From Pseudomonas fontis (GTDB lineage: Bacteria; Pseudomonadota; Gammaproteobacteria; Pseudomonadales; Pseudomonadaceae): 37,158 bases of DNA. Positions 6,737 to 15,810 of the stretch are shown here, piece after piece; the first letter of the stretch is position 1, and each line of letters starts with the position of its first letter. The stretch lies in NCBI RefSeq assembly GCF_028656955.1, contig NZ_JAMDGY010000054.1:1-37158 (forward strand), read 5' to 3'. Under the pieces are notes generated by a model. It made no database searches. It was not told the DNA's origin and worked only from the letters and a program-made list of their open reading frames with translations. A program made the translations under genes and the position numbers.

Positions 6737-9523
6737 TCAGGCTCCTGATAACGCAACGGAATCAATGAACAGATTGACGGGAACAGCCTTGAGCGCCGTG
6801 CCCAGCCACAGCTCCTTTGAGGTTGTGACTGCGCCCTGCTCGAAAAGTCCCGTCCAGTTGGCAGTGGTCAAGGTGAATGGCAACAACACGCAAGTGTCGT
6901 CCCAGTTCTGCGCCGGGATCAGTGGTTGGCTGGCAGCGCCGAGCAGGTCGCAGGCCAGGCGTGGCACCACGATGATCGCGCGTTGCTCATCATTGACGCG
7001 GGCGAAGGCGAGCACCTTGTCGGCATGCTTGCCGCGTACTTCCAGCGGCAGATAATCGCCGCGCAGGAACAGTTCGGGCAGTTGCCGGCGCCGTTCGAGC
7101 ACCTGGGCGATCAATGCCTGCTTGAGGCGGCCGTCCTGCCAATTGGCGAGCAGTTGGCCGATAGCATGGCGCTCATCCAGCGCGGCGCGGCGTGCCGGGT
7201 AGTCCACCGGCCGGCGGTTGTCCGGGTCGACCAGGCTGAAGTCCCAGCACTCGTTGCCTTGGTACAGGTCGGGCACCCCCGGCGCGGTCATGCGCAGCAG
7301 GCACTGGGCAAGGCTGTTGAGGGCGCCGGGGCAGGCCAGCGAGTGCACCGCGCTGGCCACTGACTGGCGCAACTGCTGGCACTGCGCATCGAGCAGCAGC
7401 GCATCGCTATAGGCCGCGCAGGCCCCTTCATAGATGTCGTTCGGCGCGCTCCAGCTGCTGCGCAGTTTGGCTTCGCGCAGGGCCTTCTGTTGCCATTGGC
7501 GCAAGCGCTCGGCATAGGCGGCAAGGCCGGCCGCATCATCGCTGCGCAAGGTCGGCGGCCAACTGCCGAGCAGGGTCTGGTACAGCAGCATTTCATCCGC
7601 CGGGCTCGGTGCGTCGCCGTCGGGCAGGCTGCTGCGCAGCGGGCCGGCCAACTCGCGCCAGTGTTCGATACGGGCGCAGTACCAATGGCTGCGCTCGCTC
7701 AGTGCGGCCAGGCGCGCGCGGGTGTCTTCGCCACGTTTGTGGTCGTGGGTGGCGGTGGTCAACAGGTTGTCGGGGAAGCTCGCCAGGCGCTGCGCGTTTT
7801 GCGCGTGAAACGCTTCGGCGGGGGCGCTGAAACGCTCGGCGGCAAAGCCCACATCGTTGCGCGACAGCAACACCGCAGAGCGGTAGAAAGCGGTGTCTTC
7901 CACGGCCTTGGCGGCGGTTGGCGAGGTCAGCTGCTGGAAGCGCACACAGGCATGCCGGCGATGCTTGCGTGGGCGGCCCGCTGGCACTTGGCGCCAGGGC
8001 TCGCCGCCAAGCCAGCGTTGCAGGTAATCCAGCACCGGCCAGTCCGCTTCGCCCAGGTGGCTGCGGGCGTCGGCCAAGGCCTGCTGGAAGAACCCTTCGT
8101 CTTCAGCCGGCCGCCCGCAGGCATTGATATACGTGCGATACACCGGGTAGTGCTCGACCAGCGCCTGCAAGGCACGGCGGATCGCGCCCAGGGTCAGGTC
8201 GCGGCTCATCAGGTCGTCGCGGGCCACCTGCAACAGGGCCTGGGCGACCGACTCGAAATCGCCGGCAAGGCCGGCATTGAGCACTTGCTGGCGGGCCAGG
8301 CGCAGTTCCTCGGCAAACGCCGGGCGTTCGCTGAGGTCATGCCACAGCGCACTGAGTTCCGCTTCGCCGGCCGGGTCATGTTGCAGCAGCGACACCTGGT
8401 CCATGAACTCATAGCCGGTGGTGCCGTCCACCTGCCAGTCACGGTGCAACTGTTCGCCGGGACCGAGGATCTTTTCCACGTAGATCGGAAAGTGCTCCAG
8501 CGCCGCACTCAACGGGCGCTGCGCCAATAGCCCGTTGACCCGCCGACGCAGCTTGCGGCAATAACCGCGTGGGTCGGCCAGGCCGTCGATGTGGTCGATG
8601 CGCAGGCCGTCGATCAGGCCGCGCTCGATCAGTTCGAAGACCTTGGCGTGGGTGGCCTCGAACACCACCGGGCGCTCGACGCGCAGGCCGCCCAGTTCAT
8701 TGACGTCGAAGAAGCGCCGCCAGTTGATGTCATCGGCGGCGGTGCGCCAGCTGGCCAGGCGATAAGGTTGGCGTTCGAGCAAGTGATGCAAAGGTTGATA
8801 GCCGTGTACGCCTTGCGCATCGAAGTACGCCAGGGCCTGGTCGATGCCCAGCGCCGCGTGGGCCTGACGTGCCAGGGCCGCCAGCTCGCGGTGCAATACG
8901 GGTGCCGCCTGCGGGCCTGACAGAGCGGCGAATCGCTGGCCCAGCTCGATCAACAGCGGCTGGCCGCTGTGCTTGAGGATGCGTGCGTAATCGGCAGGGC
9001 AGATCGGGAAGCGGTGCTGGTAATGCTCGACCTGGAAGCGCCCGCGCTCGGCATCGAAACGCAGCGGAATCTCGCCAGCCTGCAACACCGCGCCGTAGTC
9101 GCTGGAGAGAAACGGCAGCAGCAGTTGGCCTTCAAGCAGAGGGTCTGGCGAGTGCCACTGGATATCGAAAAACTCGCTATAGGGGCTGCGCCGACCCCAG
9201 GCCAGCAGCTCCTGCCACCAGGGGTTGTGGGCTCCGCCGACCGCCATGTGGTTGGAGACGATATCGAGGATCAGGCCCATGCCGTGCTGGCGCAGGGCGG
9301 TGACCAGGCGTTCCAGCGCGGCTTCGCCACCGAGCGCCGGGCTGATGCGGCTCGGGTCGACCACGTCGTAGCCGTGGCGTGACCCAGGCTGTGCCTCCAG
9401 CAGCGGCGAGGCATACAGGTGGCTGATGCCCAACCTTGCGAAATACGGCACCAGCGCTTGTGCATCGTCGAGGGTGAACTCGGCGTGAAACTGCAGGCGC
9501 AAGGTCGCGGTCAGCGCATTCAT
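6737..9523 (-). CDS. treY: Maltooligosyl trehalose synthase TreY
   Basis: TreY converts the reducing end of a malto-oligosaccharide from an alpha-1,4 to an alpha,alpha-1,1 linkage, giving maltooligosyl trehalose, the substrate of TreZ. The 928-residue protein opens with a GH13_26 barrel start (LRLQFHAEFTLDDA, YASPLLEAQPGSRHGYDVVD, ILDIVSNHMAV). The nucleophile is in LRIDHIDGLADP (about Asp310) and the acid/base in YVEKILGPGE (about Glu350). TTATHDHKRGED further on matches the conserved third acid region, and the C-terminal part contains VPDLYQGNE, a TreY hallmark. Length is at the upper end usual for Pseudomonas TreY. Its ATG overlaps the malQ stop by four bases (ATGA), so the pair is translationally coupled. 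Confidence 0.95.
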   Translation of the reverse strand: MNALTATLRLQFHAEFTLDDAQALVPYFARLGISHLYASPLLEAQPGSRHGYDVVDPSRISPALGGEAALERLVTALRQHGMGLILDIVSNHMAVGGAHNPWWQELLAWGRRSPYSEFFDIQWHSPDPLLEGQLLLPFLSSDYGAVLQAGEIPLRFDAERGRFQVEHYQHRFPICPADYARILKHSGQPLLIELGQRFAALSGPQAAPVLHRELAALARQAHAALGIDQALAYFDAQGVHGYQPLHHLLERQPYRLASWRTAADDINWRRFFDVNELGGLRVERPVVFEATHAKVFELIERGLIDGLRIDHIDGLADPRGYCRKLRRRVNGLLAQRPLSAALEHFPIYVEKILGPGEQLHRDWQVDGTTGYEFMDQVSLLQHDPAGEAELSALWHDLSERPAFAEELRLARQQVLNAGLAGDFESVAQALLQVARDDLMSRDLTLGAIRRALQALVEHYPVYRTYINACGRPAEDEGFFQQALADARSHLGEADWPVLDYLQRWLGGEPWRQVPAGRPRKHRRHACVRFQQLTSPTAAKAVEDTAFYRSAVLLSRNDVGFAAERFSAPAEAFHAQNAQRLASFPDNLLTTATHDHKRGEDTRARLAALSERSHWYCARIEHWRELAGPLRSSLPDGDAPSPADEMLLYQTLLGSWPPTLRSDDAAGLAAYAERLRQWQQKALREAKLRSSWSAPNDIYEGACAAYSDALLLDAQCQQLRQSVASAVHSLACPGALNSLAQCLLRMTAPGVPDLYQGNECWDFSLVDPDNRRPVDYPARRAALDERHAIGQLLANWQDGRLKQALIAQVLERRRQLPELFLRGDYLPLEVRGKHADKVLAFARVNDEQRAIIVVPRLACDLLGAASQPLIPAQNWDDTCVLLPFTLTTANWTGLFEQGAVTTSKELWLGTALKAVPVNLFIDSVALSGA

Positions 9524-11592
9524 CGATCACGCTCGAAGGCTTGCTCGCGGGCTTGCGCCAGCAGTTCCAGGCGCCGCGCGGCATCGCTGTCGTCGAGCAA
9601 CTGGTCGGCGGGGAGGGCGAAGCGCCGCCGCCAGTTCGGATGGCTGTCGATGGTGCCGGGCAGGTTGGGCTGTTCATCGACCCCCAGCAGGTCTTCCAGC
9701 GGCACCAGCACCAGTGGCGCGCGGGTATGGCCGAGCAGGCGCAGGCTGGCGTCGAGCAGCGATTCGCTGTCTGATTGCGCGCCGCCGTAGTTGTGCCGCA
9801 ACAGGCGCCGCAGGCCCTGGATTTCTTGCTCGCGGGTGTCGCGCCAATGTTGCTCGGTGTTGGCGTCGATCAGTTCCAGGCGATGGTTCCAGTCGATGTC
9901 GTGGGCCAGCAGCCAGCCGGCCAGCGGCGGCAGGTCATGGGTGCTGCTGGTGGCCAGGGCGTTGTCGGGCCAGTCGAGGATCGGCTTGAAGTGGCCGGGC
10001 GGGTCCTGCTCGAACAGCAGTACGCGGATGCCGAGGATGGCCCGCGCCGCGAGTTTTTCCCGCAGGCCTTCCGGCACCGTGCCGAGGTCTTCACCCAGCA
10101 CGATGGCCTGGTGGCGCACCGACTCAAGCGCGAGCAGGCGCAACAAGTCATCGAGCGGGTAGTTGAGGTAGGCGCCTTCGCTGGGCGGCGCGCCGGCCGG
10201 GATCAGCCACAGCCGTTGCAGGCCCATCACATGGTCGATGCGCAGGCCGCCGGCGTGGGCGAAGTTGGCCCGCAGCATTTCGATAAAGGCCCGGTAACCG
10301 TTGCGCCGCAGGCCTTCGGGGGAGAAGGCACAGATCCCCCAGCTTTGCCCGGCGCGGTTGAGGATATCGGGCGGGGCACCGACGTGCAGATCAGCCAGCA
10401 GTTCATCCTGCCGGCTCCAGGCCTGGCTGCCAGCGCCGTCGGCGCCCACGGCGAGGTCGGCGATCAGGCCGACCTGCATGCCATTGCTGGTCGCTGCGTG
10501 TTGCGCGCGTTCCAGGCTGCGGGCGATCAGCCACTGACAGAAGCGGTAGTAGTCGACCTGCTCGCGGTGCTGCGCGGCGAAGGCAGTGATCTGCGGGCTG
10601 CGCGGGTCGTGCCAGCTGTCGGGCCAGGTGCGCCAGTCCTGGCTTTCGCCGCGTTCGGCGGCGGCATCGAGCAGGGCTTCGAAGCGGCAATGGTCTTCCA
10701 GTGGCTGGCCGCCGCTGGCGCAGAAACTGTCGAAGTCTTCGCGTTGCGGATGCTCGCCGTGGATGAAGTCCTGATACAGCGCACGCAGCAATTGCTGGCG
10801 CGCCTTGACCGCATTCGGCCAGTCCACCAGCGGCAGTTGTTCGAGGGCCTGCAACGGCTCGGTCAGCTGTAGCGCCTCGATGGCCAGGCTTACCGTGCGC
10901 TCACCCAGCAGGGCCTGCGGGCTGGCATAGAGGCTGTTGAGAAACAGCCGGCTGGAGGGTGAATACGGGCTGTAGGTGTGCGAGTTGTTGGCGAACATCG
11001 CGTGCATCGGGCTGATCGCCAGGGCATCGGCGCCACGCTCGGCGGCGCTGCGCGCCAGGGCTTCCAGTGCCAGGCAGTCGCCAAAACCGCCATCACCCGG
11101 GCGGCGCAGGCTATAGAGCTGCGCGGCAATCCCCCAGCAGCGCGGCGTCGGCGTGTCCAGGGCATCGGCCAGGCTGAAGCAACGGGGCGGGGCCACCGCG
11201 AGGGTGAACGAGCGGCCCTCCAGCGTCAGTTGGTGATAGCCAATCGGCAAGCCGGCGGGCAGGTGCGCGTTTTGGTCCAGGTGCAGGGTGTGTGAGGTTT
11301 CGCCCTCAAGCTGTGCATGGCAGGTACTGCCTGCACTGAAATACAGCGCCAGGTCGAGGCTTGCGCCCACATCGACGGTGAGCAGCGGCGGCAGGTGCCG
11401 GGCATCGTGGGCTCGCGCCAGTGCAACCAGGCTGGCTTCTATGGCCGGCGCATCGTCAGCCGGGTGACCGAGCCCGGCCAGTACCTGGCGCAAGGTGTCA
11501 GGCGCGACATGTTGCGGGCGGCCGTTGGCGTCGATCCAGTCCACCGACAGGCCTGCGCGGTGGGCCAGCAGGTGCAAGCGTTGTTCAGGCAT
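9520..11592 (-). CDS. malQ: 4-alpha-glucanotransferase (amylomaltase) MalQ
   Basis: MalQ transfers alpha-1,4-glucan segments between malto-oligosaccharides and recycles short products from debranching and trehalose release. The 690-residue protein has an N-terminal extension typical of bacterial MalQ (about 1-150) and a GH77 barrel. Visible motifs are YSPYSPSSRLFLN, GLRIDHVMGLQRLW (nucleophile about Asp453), VLGEDLGTVPEGLR (acid/base about Glu501) and STHDLPPLAGW. The ATG at 11592 is preferred over an upstream ATG at 11679, which would reach far into treZ; it has a GGAG about eight bases before it. The start overlaps the treZ end by eight bases. In P. aeruginosa the equivalent gene sits between treY and treZ as it does here. 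Confidence 0.93.
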   Translation of the reverse strand: MPEQRLHLLAHRAGLSVDWIDANGRPQHVAPDTLRQVLAGLGHPADDAPAIEASLVALARAHDARHLPPLLTVDVGASLDLALYFSAGSTCHAQLEGETSHTLHLDQNAHLPAGLPIGYHQLTLEGRSFTLAVAPPRCFSLADALDTPTPRCWGIAAQLYSLRRPGDGGFGDCLALEALARSAAERGADALAISPMHAMFANNSHTYSPYSPSSRLFLNSLYASPQALLGERTVSLAIEALQLTEPLQALEQLPLVDWPNAVKARQQLLRALYQDFIHGEHPQREDFDSFCASGGQPLEDHCRFEALLDAAAERGESQDWRTWPDSWHDPRSPQITAFAAQHREQVDYYRFCQWLIARSLERAQHAATSNGMQVGLIADLAVGADGAGSQAWSRQDELLADLHVGAPPDILNRAGQSWGICAFSPEGLRRNGYRAFIEMLRANFAHAGGLRIDHVMGLQRLWLIPAGAPPSEGAYLNYPLDDLLRLLALESVRHQAIVLGEDLGTVPEGLREKLAARAILGIRVLLFEQDPPGHFKPILDWPDNALATSSTHDLPPLAGWLLAHDIDWNHRLELIDANTEQHWRDTREQEIQGLRRLLRHNYGGAQSDSESLLDASLRLLGHTRAPLVLVPLEDLLGVDEQPNLPGTIDSHPNWRRRFALPADQLLDDSDAARRLELLAQAREQAFERDR

Positions 11593-13354
11593 ACCGGGGC
11601 TCCGCGAGGGTGACAAGGCTGACCAGGGTGCTGCAAGGCGGCAACTCGCTGTCGCCAATCGGCGTGTCGCTGCAGGCAAGCAGGCGCACGCTGTGCAGGG
11701 GCAATGGCATTTCTACCGGGTGCGGGCTGAGGTTCAGGTCGATGCGCAACTCACTGCCGTCGCCCAGTTGCCAGCGCGCGCTGATGGCGTGCTCGCCGAT
11801 GATCCGTGCGCCATAGGCGCGGGTGCCAGGCAGGCGAGGGGTGAGGTGGTCGCGGCGCAGGCGCAGCAGCTCACGATAGAACCCCAGCCAGGCTGTTTCG
11901 GTAGTGGGGAGTAACGGCTGCGAGGCGTGGAAAGTCTGCTCGGCATTCGGGTCGGCAATGCGCGCGCGCTGCGCCGGCTCGGCGAAGGCGGCAAAGCCCT
12001 TGAACTCGGCGCGCCGGCCTTCACGCACGGCGTCGGCAAGTTCGTCGTGGTGGTCGGTAAAGAACAGGAAGGGTGTTTGTGCGCCCCATTCCTCGCCCAT
12101 GAACAACAGCGGGATCATCGGTGACAGCAACAGCAGGGCGGTCGCGGCACGCAAGGCCTCGGGGTGGCACAGCTGCAGCAGGCGCTCACCCAGGGCTCGG
12201 TTGCCGACCTGGTCATGGTTCTGCAGGAACAGCACGAACGCCGTGGGCGGCAGGTGCCCGCTGGCTTCGCCGCGCGGCTCGCCGTGGTGGTCGGGCTGGC
12301 CCTGGAAGGCGAAGCCCTGGCTCAGGCAGCGCGCCAGTTGGTCCAGTGGCGCTTCACGAAAGTTGGCGTAGTAGCCTTCGGTTTCACCTGTCAGCAGCAC
12401 GTGCAAGGCGTTGTGCCCGTCATCGTTCCATTGCGCGTCGTAGCCGGCTTCCAGCAGATGCGCCTGGTTGTGCTCATTCTCCAGGGTGAGCCACAGGTGC
12501 CGACCGGGTGCACTGTGCTGGCGCACGCGGCGGGCCAGCTCCTGGAGAAAGTCGGGGTCGTCGATGGCGTGCACCGCATCGAGGCGCAGGCCGTCGAAAC
12601 GGTAGTCGTTGAGCCACATCAGGGCGTTTTCCATAAAGAAGTCGCGTACTTCGCGGCGGCGAAAGTCGATGGCGGCGCCCCATGGGGTGTGCTGGTCTTC
12701 GCGAAAAAAAACCGAGGCGTATTGATGCAGGTAATTGCCGTGGGGGCCGAAGTGGTTGTAGACCACATCCAGCAGCACCATCAGGCCCAGGCCGTGGGCC
12801 TGGTCGATCAGCGCCTTGAGTTCGTCCGGCGTGCCGTAGCTGGCCTGGGGGGCGAATGGCAGCACGCCGTCATAGCCCCAGTTGCGCTCGCCGGGGAACT
12901 GGCCGATGGGCATCAGCTCGATGGCGGTAATGCCCAGTTCGGCGAGGCGCGGCAGTTGCCGGGCGACCCCGGCATAGCCGCCCAGCAGGCCGACATGCAG
13001 CTCTTGAATGACCGCCTCATGCCAGGGCCGGCCGGACCATTCGGGGTGTCGCCAGGTATAGCCGTGCGGGTCGAGCAACTGGCTCGGACCGTCCACGCCG
13101 TCCGGCTGGTAGCGCGAGGCGGGGTCGGGCACAGCGTGTTGGCCATCGATACGGTAGCGATAGCGGCTGCCGGCCGGGCAGGGCAGTTGCACGCTGAACC
13201 AGCCATCTTCACCACGCTGCAGGCTGTGCGGCGCGGCGCCTTCGCACTCGACCGAGACCTGCTGCGCATCCGGTGCCCAGAGGGCGAACCGGGTGGTCTC
13301 GCGGTCGAGCATCACGGCCCCGTGGGTCGCGTGTTCAATTGACCTCAAGGGCAT
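11585..13354 (-). CDS. treZ: Maltooligosyl trehalose trehalohydrolase TreZ
   Basis: TreZ hydrolyses the alpha-1,4 bond next to the terminal trehalose unit made by TreY and so releases free trehalose. The 589-residue protein has an N-terminal CBM48-like beta domain (FALWAPDAQQVSV), then a GH13_10 barrel with VIQELHVG, GYDGVLPFAPQASYG, LLDVVYNHFGPHGNY, the nucleophile in DGLRLDAVHAI (about Asp259), the acid/base in LTLENEHN (about Glu292) and FLQNHDQVGNR. The ATG at 13354 lies nine bases after a GAGGAG. Another ATG three codons upstream (13363) directly abuts that sequence and is less likely. The gene follows glgA closely; with treY it forms the TreYZ route from glucan to trehalose. Confidence 0.95.
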   Translation of the reverse strand: MPLRSIEHATHGAVMLDRETTRFALWAPDAQQVSVECEGAAPHSLQRGEDGWFSVQLPCPAGSRYRYRIDGQHAVPDPASRYQPDGVDGPSQLLDPHGYTWRHPEWSGRPWHEAVIQELHVGLLGGYAGVARQLPRLAELGITAIELMPIGQFPGERNWGYDGVLPFAPQASYGTPDELKALIDQAHGLGLMVLLDVVYNHFGPHGNYLHQYASVFFREDQHTPWGAAIDFRRREVRDFFMENALMWLNDYRFDGLRLDAVHAIDDPDFLQELARRVRQHSAPGRHLWLTLENEHNQAHLLEAGYDAQWNDDGHNALHVLLTGETEGYYANFREAPLDQLARCLSQGFAFQGQPDHHGEPRGEASGHLPPTAFVLFLQNHDQVGNRALGERLLQLCHPEALRAATALLLLSPMIPLLFMGEEWGAQTPFLFFTDHHDELADAVREGRRAEFKGFAAFAEPAQRARIADPNAEQTFHASQPLLPTTETAWLGFYRELLRLRRDHLTPRLPGTRAYGARIIGEHAISARWQLGDGSELRIDLNLSPHPVEMPLPLHSVRLLACSDTPIGDSELPPCSTLVSLVTLAEPRYA

Positions 13355-13367
13355 ACCGGGCATCTCC

Positions 13368-14930
13368 TCAGCCGACGTTCAGCGTGGCGCGTTCGACCAG
13401 TTCCTCGTACAGGCGGGCATAGGGTTCGACGGCCTGGCACCAGTTGAAGGGCTGGGTCATCGCCAGGCAGCGCATGGCGTTCAGCAAGGTCTTCTTGCGG
13501 TACACGTAGAACGCCCGGCCGAGGGCTTCGCGGTAGCTGTCGACGGTGGACTCGTCGAACAGAAAACCGGTGACGCCATTCTCGATGGTGTCGGCCAGCC
13601 CGCCGGTATTGCGCGCCACCGGCAGCGAGCCGTAACGCTGCGCGTACATCTGGCTCAGCCCGCAGGGCTCGTAGCGCGAGGGCATCAGCAGGAAGTCGCT
13701 GCCGGCGAACATGCGCCGGGCGTCGGTTTCGTTGAAGCCGATGCGTACACCGATGCGACCGGGGAAGCGCAGGGCCAATTCGCGCATGGCGTGTTCTTCC
13801 TCGGGTTCGCCGCGGCCGATGATCGCGATCTGCCCGCCTTGCTGGACGATGTATTCGGCCACGCCCAGGGTCAGGTCCAGGCCTTTTTGGTAGACCAGCC
13901 GCGAGACCACGGCGAACAGCGGGCCATTCGAGTCTTCCAGGCCGAACAGCTCGCGGACCTGGCGGCTATTGGCGGCCTTGCCGTCCCAATCGTTGAGGCT
14001 GAAGTTGTGCGTCAGGTAGGTGTCGGTGGCGGAGTCCCAGCTTTCGTCGATGCCGTTCGGGATGCCGCTGAGCAGGCCTTGCTGGGCCTTGCTGCCGAGG
14101 AAGCCATCGAGGCCGCAGCCGAACGCCGGGGTGGTGATTTCCTGGGCGTAGGTGGCGCTGACCGTGGTGATGTGGCTGGCATAGGCCAGGCCCGCCTTGA
14201 GAAATGACAGCTTGCCGTAGAACTCCATGCCTTCCTGGTGTTGGGCGTGGTCGGGGATGGCCAGTTCCGGGCAGCAGGCGCGGCTGACCACGCCCTGGTA
14301 GGCGAGGTTGTGGATGGTGAACAGGGTTGGCGTGCGCAGGCCGCGCCAGTGCATGTAGGCGGGCGCCAGGCCTGCGGGCCAGTCGTGGGCGTGGACCAGG
14401 TCGGGTTTCCAGTGGACCATGCCTTCGCCGGCGGCAATTTCGGCAGCGGCCAGGCCCAGGCGGGCGAAGCGGATATGGTTGTCGGGCCAGTCGCGGCCGT
14501 TGTTGGCGCCGTAGGGGGTGCCTTCGCGCTGGTAGAGTTCGGGGCAGATCAGCACGTAGATCACCAGGCCGTCGGCGAGGTCCATGCGGCCGATCTTGCA
14601 GGGTGGCAGAGCGGCGTGGCCGCCGAGTTCACCGACCAGGTGGATGGGGTTGTCGCTTTCCAGCACTTGCGGGTAGCCGGGGATCAGTGCGCGGACGTCA
14701 TGCAGGTGGCGCATGGCGCGCGGCAGGGCGGCGGACACGTCGCCCAGGCCGCCGGTCTTGACCAGGTCGGCGATTTCCGAGGTGACGAACAGCACTTTGC
14801 GTTTAGGCGGGTTGTGGCGCGAATCGCTGGCAGGTGCCTTGGCTGTCTTGCTGAAATCCGTCTGCGCGAGCGGGGTGCTGGCGTCGGTGTTGAAGTGTTC
14901 TACGTGAGGTTCGACAGCGGCACTGATCAT
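13368..14930 (-). CDS. glgA: Glycogen synthase GlgA
   Basis: GlgA is a GT5 retaining glycosyltransferase that lengthens linear alpha-1,4-glucan from a nucleotide-glucose donor. The 520-residue protein has the donor-site motif KTGGLGDV (Lys58), VHAHDWPAGLAPAY, FTIHNLAYQG, VSRLVYQKGLD and the C-terminal catalytic region SRYEPCGLSQMYAQRYG and NTGGLADT. An N-terminal extension of about 44 residues, poorly ordered in composition, precedes the usual KVLFVTSEIA start. A GGAGAG sits seven or so bases before the ATG. No glgC (ADP-glucose pyrophosphorylase) is in the window; pseudomonads usually lack it, so the donor (UDP- or ADP-glucose) cannot be settled here. It is the first gene of the leftward operon, which makes it the probable feeder of TreY/TreZ. 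Confidence 0.95.
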   Translation of the reverse strand: MISAAVEPHVEHFNTDASTPLAQTDFSKTAKAPASDSRHNPPKRKVLFVTSEIADLVKTGGLGDVSAALPRAMRHLHDVRALIPGYPQVLESDNPIHLVGELGGHAALPPCKIGRMDLADGLVIYVLICPELYQREGTPYGANNGRDWPDNHIRFARLGLAAAEIAAGEGMVHWKPDLVHAHDWPAGLAPAYMHWRGLRTPTLFTIHNLAYQGVVSRACCPELAIPDHAQHQEGMEFYGKLSFLKAGLAYASHITTVSATYAQEITTPAFGCGLDGFLGSKAQQGLLSGIPNGIDESWDSATDTYLTHNFSLNDWDGKAANSRQVRELFGLEDSNGPLFAVVSRLVYQKGLDLTLGVAEYIVQQGGQIAIIGRGEPEEEHAMRELALRFPGRIGVRIGFNETDARRMFAGSDFLLMPSRYEPCGLSQMYAQRYGSLPVARNTGGLADTIENGVTGFLFDESTVDSYREALGRAFYVYRKKTLLNAMRCLAMTQPFNWCQAVEPYARLYEELVERATLNVG

Positions 14931-15336
14931 ACTTCTCTCCGTCCCTTTGTAGCGGGTGTGAGCACCCGATTGTTATGTCTCTGCGTGAATCTCTCTGTGG
15001 GTTGTCCTGCTTTTTTTGCGATCCCTTTCCCGGACTTGCGTGCAAGCGTTGCGCCAATCGGGAGTCCTTGCCGATGGACGGGCTGACGAAGTGGGGTGGG
15101 TGGGCCGCGCCTGGGTGAGTCCAGAATCGTTGGCCTACTTTCTTGCTGACCTGCCGCGAGGCCGGAAAGTTTCGACTTTTTGCGGTCGGGGTTTCCGGGC
15201 GGTTTTTCTGGCCGAGCTTTGAGTGTAGGAGAGGTGGCGATAAAAAGGTGACCCATTGGTCATTTTGCTTATTTGGGTTTGTTGCGCAGACTGTGAGGGG
15301 GTAATTTTTTCGCCCGGCACACTTGCCAGCTTCCAC
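14931..15336. other. Leader and promoter region of the glgA operon
   Basis: No gene is supported. Near the start codon is a hairpin CGGGTG-TGAG-CACCCG (14953-14968), about 20-35 bases before the ATG. A sigma-54-like motif lies at 15041-15056. Further up, a 5-4-5 dyad TGACC-CATT-GGTCA sits at 15249-15262, possibly a protein binding site. I looked for an AlgU-type promoter on this strand and found only weak ones (AAACTT at 17 bases from TCAGC). Confidence 0.4.
15041..15056 (-). promoter_or_regulatory. Sigma-54-like promoter upstream of glgA
   Basis: On the minus strand the sequence TGGCGC-AACGC-TTGCA has the GG and GC doublets exactly ten bases apart and fits TGGCRC-N5-TTGCA, the RpoN consensus. 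Transcription would start near 15030, leaving a leader of about 100 bases before the glgA ATG. No enhancer-binding site was identified. Matches of this quality can occur by chance in GC-rich DNA. Confidence 0.45.
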
Positions 15337-15430
15337 GTAGCCGCTGCCGTCAGGCTGCGCTCGCCTGCAAAGCAGGCGCCGCCTTTGGGAGCCCTCGCGG
15401 GCTCCAGCGCAGCCTGTCGGCAGCGGCTAC
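15337..15430. repeat. REPIN-like inverted-repeat element, copy 2
   Basis: The ends GTAGCCGCTGCCGTCAGGCT and, mirrored, AGCCTGTCGGCAGCGGCTAC enclose a core of about 50 bases. The whole element is the inverted copy of 217-307, including the inner GCCGCCTTTGGGAGCCCT. It lies between the glgA promoter region and the end of the microprotein gene. It is a mobile-type intergenic repeat and not a gene. Confidence 0.85.
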
Positions 15431-15503
15431 AAAAACATCGGCGTTTGCCAAGGTGACCCGCCGTACGGGCGCAAGGGGCCATCACCACCCACCTCAACCC
15501 CGT

Positions 15504-15671
15504 CTATAGTTTCCCCTTCACCGGCGCCTCCTCGCTGGGCGGATCCCCGACAGTCGGTGGCACGCTCGGCTTGATCGGCAGATCGTCCGGTTCGATTTCC
15601 GGCACGGGTGGTGGTAGGTTCGGGTCGTCAATATTCGGGTCGGGCGTTTCAGCTGGAATGGGAATGTTCAT
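15504..15671 (-). CDS. Proline- and acid-rich microprotein (55 aa)
   Basis: This short gene has a strong ribosome binding site (GAGGTGAG) before the ATG at 15671. The product has 17 prolines and 11 acidic residues in 55 positions, no cysteine, no hydrophobic segment, and a short basic end (KGKL). It begins MNIPIPAETPDP and is expected to be disordered or to form polyproline helix. I recall similar short proteins as conserved hypotheticals in Pseudomonas, but no function is known. It lies between the two divergent glucan operons, is transcribed away from glgE, and its start is 139 bases from that of glgE. A ribosome binding site together with biased but non-random composition makes a real gene likely. 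Confidence 0.6.
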   Translation of the reverse strand: MNIPIPAETPDPNIDDPNLPPPVPEIEPDDLPIKPSVPPTVGDPPSEEAPVKGKL

Positions 15672-15748
15672 GGCCTCACCTCGCAACAGGCTGTAATAGA
15701 CGTGACTCAGCCTTCGACCACTCCCCAACGGCTTCGATCATTTTTATT

Positions 15749-15775
15749 GAACCCACGCGCCTGCCATTGCTCTGA
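15749..15775 (+). promoter_or_regulatory. AlgU (sigma-22/RpoE-like) promoter of the glgE operon
   Basis: GAACCC (15749-15754), a 16-base spacer, then TCTGA (15771-15775) match the AlgU consensus GAACTT-N16/17-TCTGA at four of six and five of five positions. Transcription would begin around 15782, about 30 bases before the glgE ATG. AlgU governs envelope and osmotic stress responses in Pseudomonas, and trehalose/glucan genes are known to respond to it. The match is by eye. Confidence 0.55.
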
Positions 15776-15810
15776 ACCTTTACCGTCACGTTGTAACGGA
15801 GCGATGTTCG

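Noticed and set aside
15100..15170. AlgU promoter for the glgA operon
   Set aside because: The best candidate (AAACTT, 17 bases, TCAGC) misses key -10 bases, so it was not listed as a feature.
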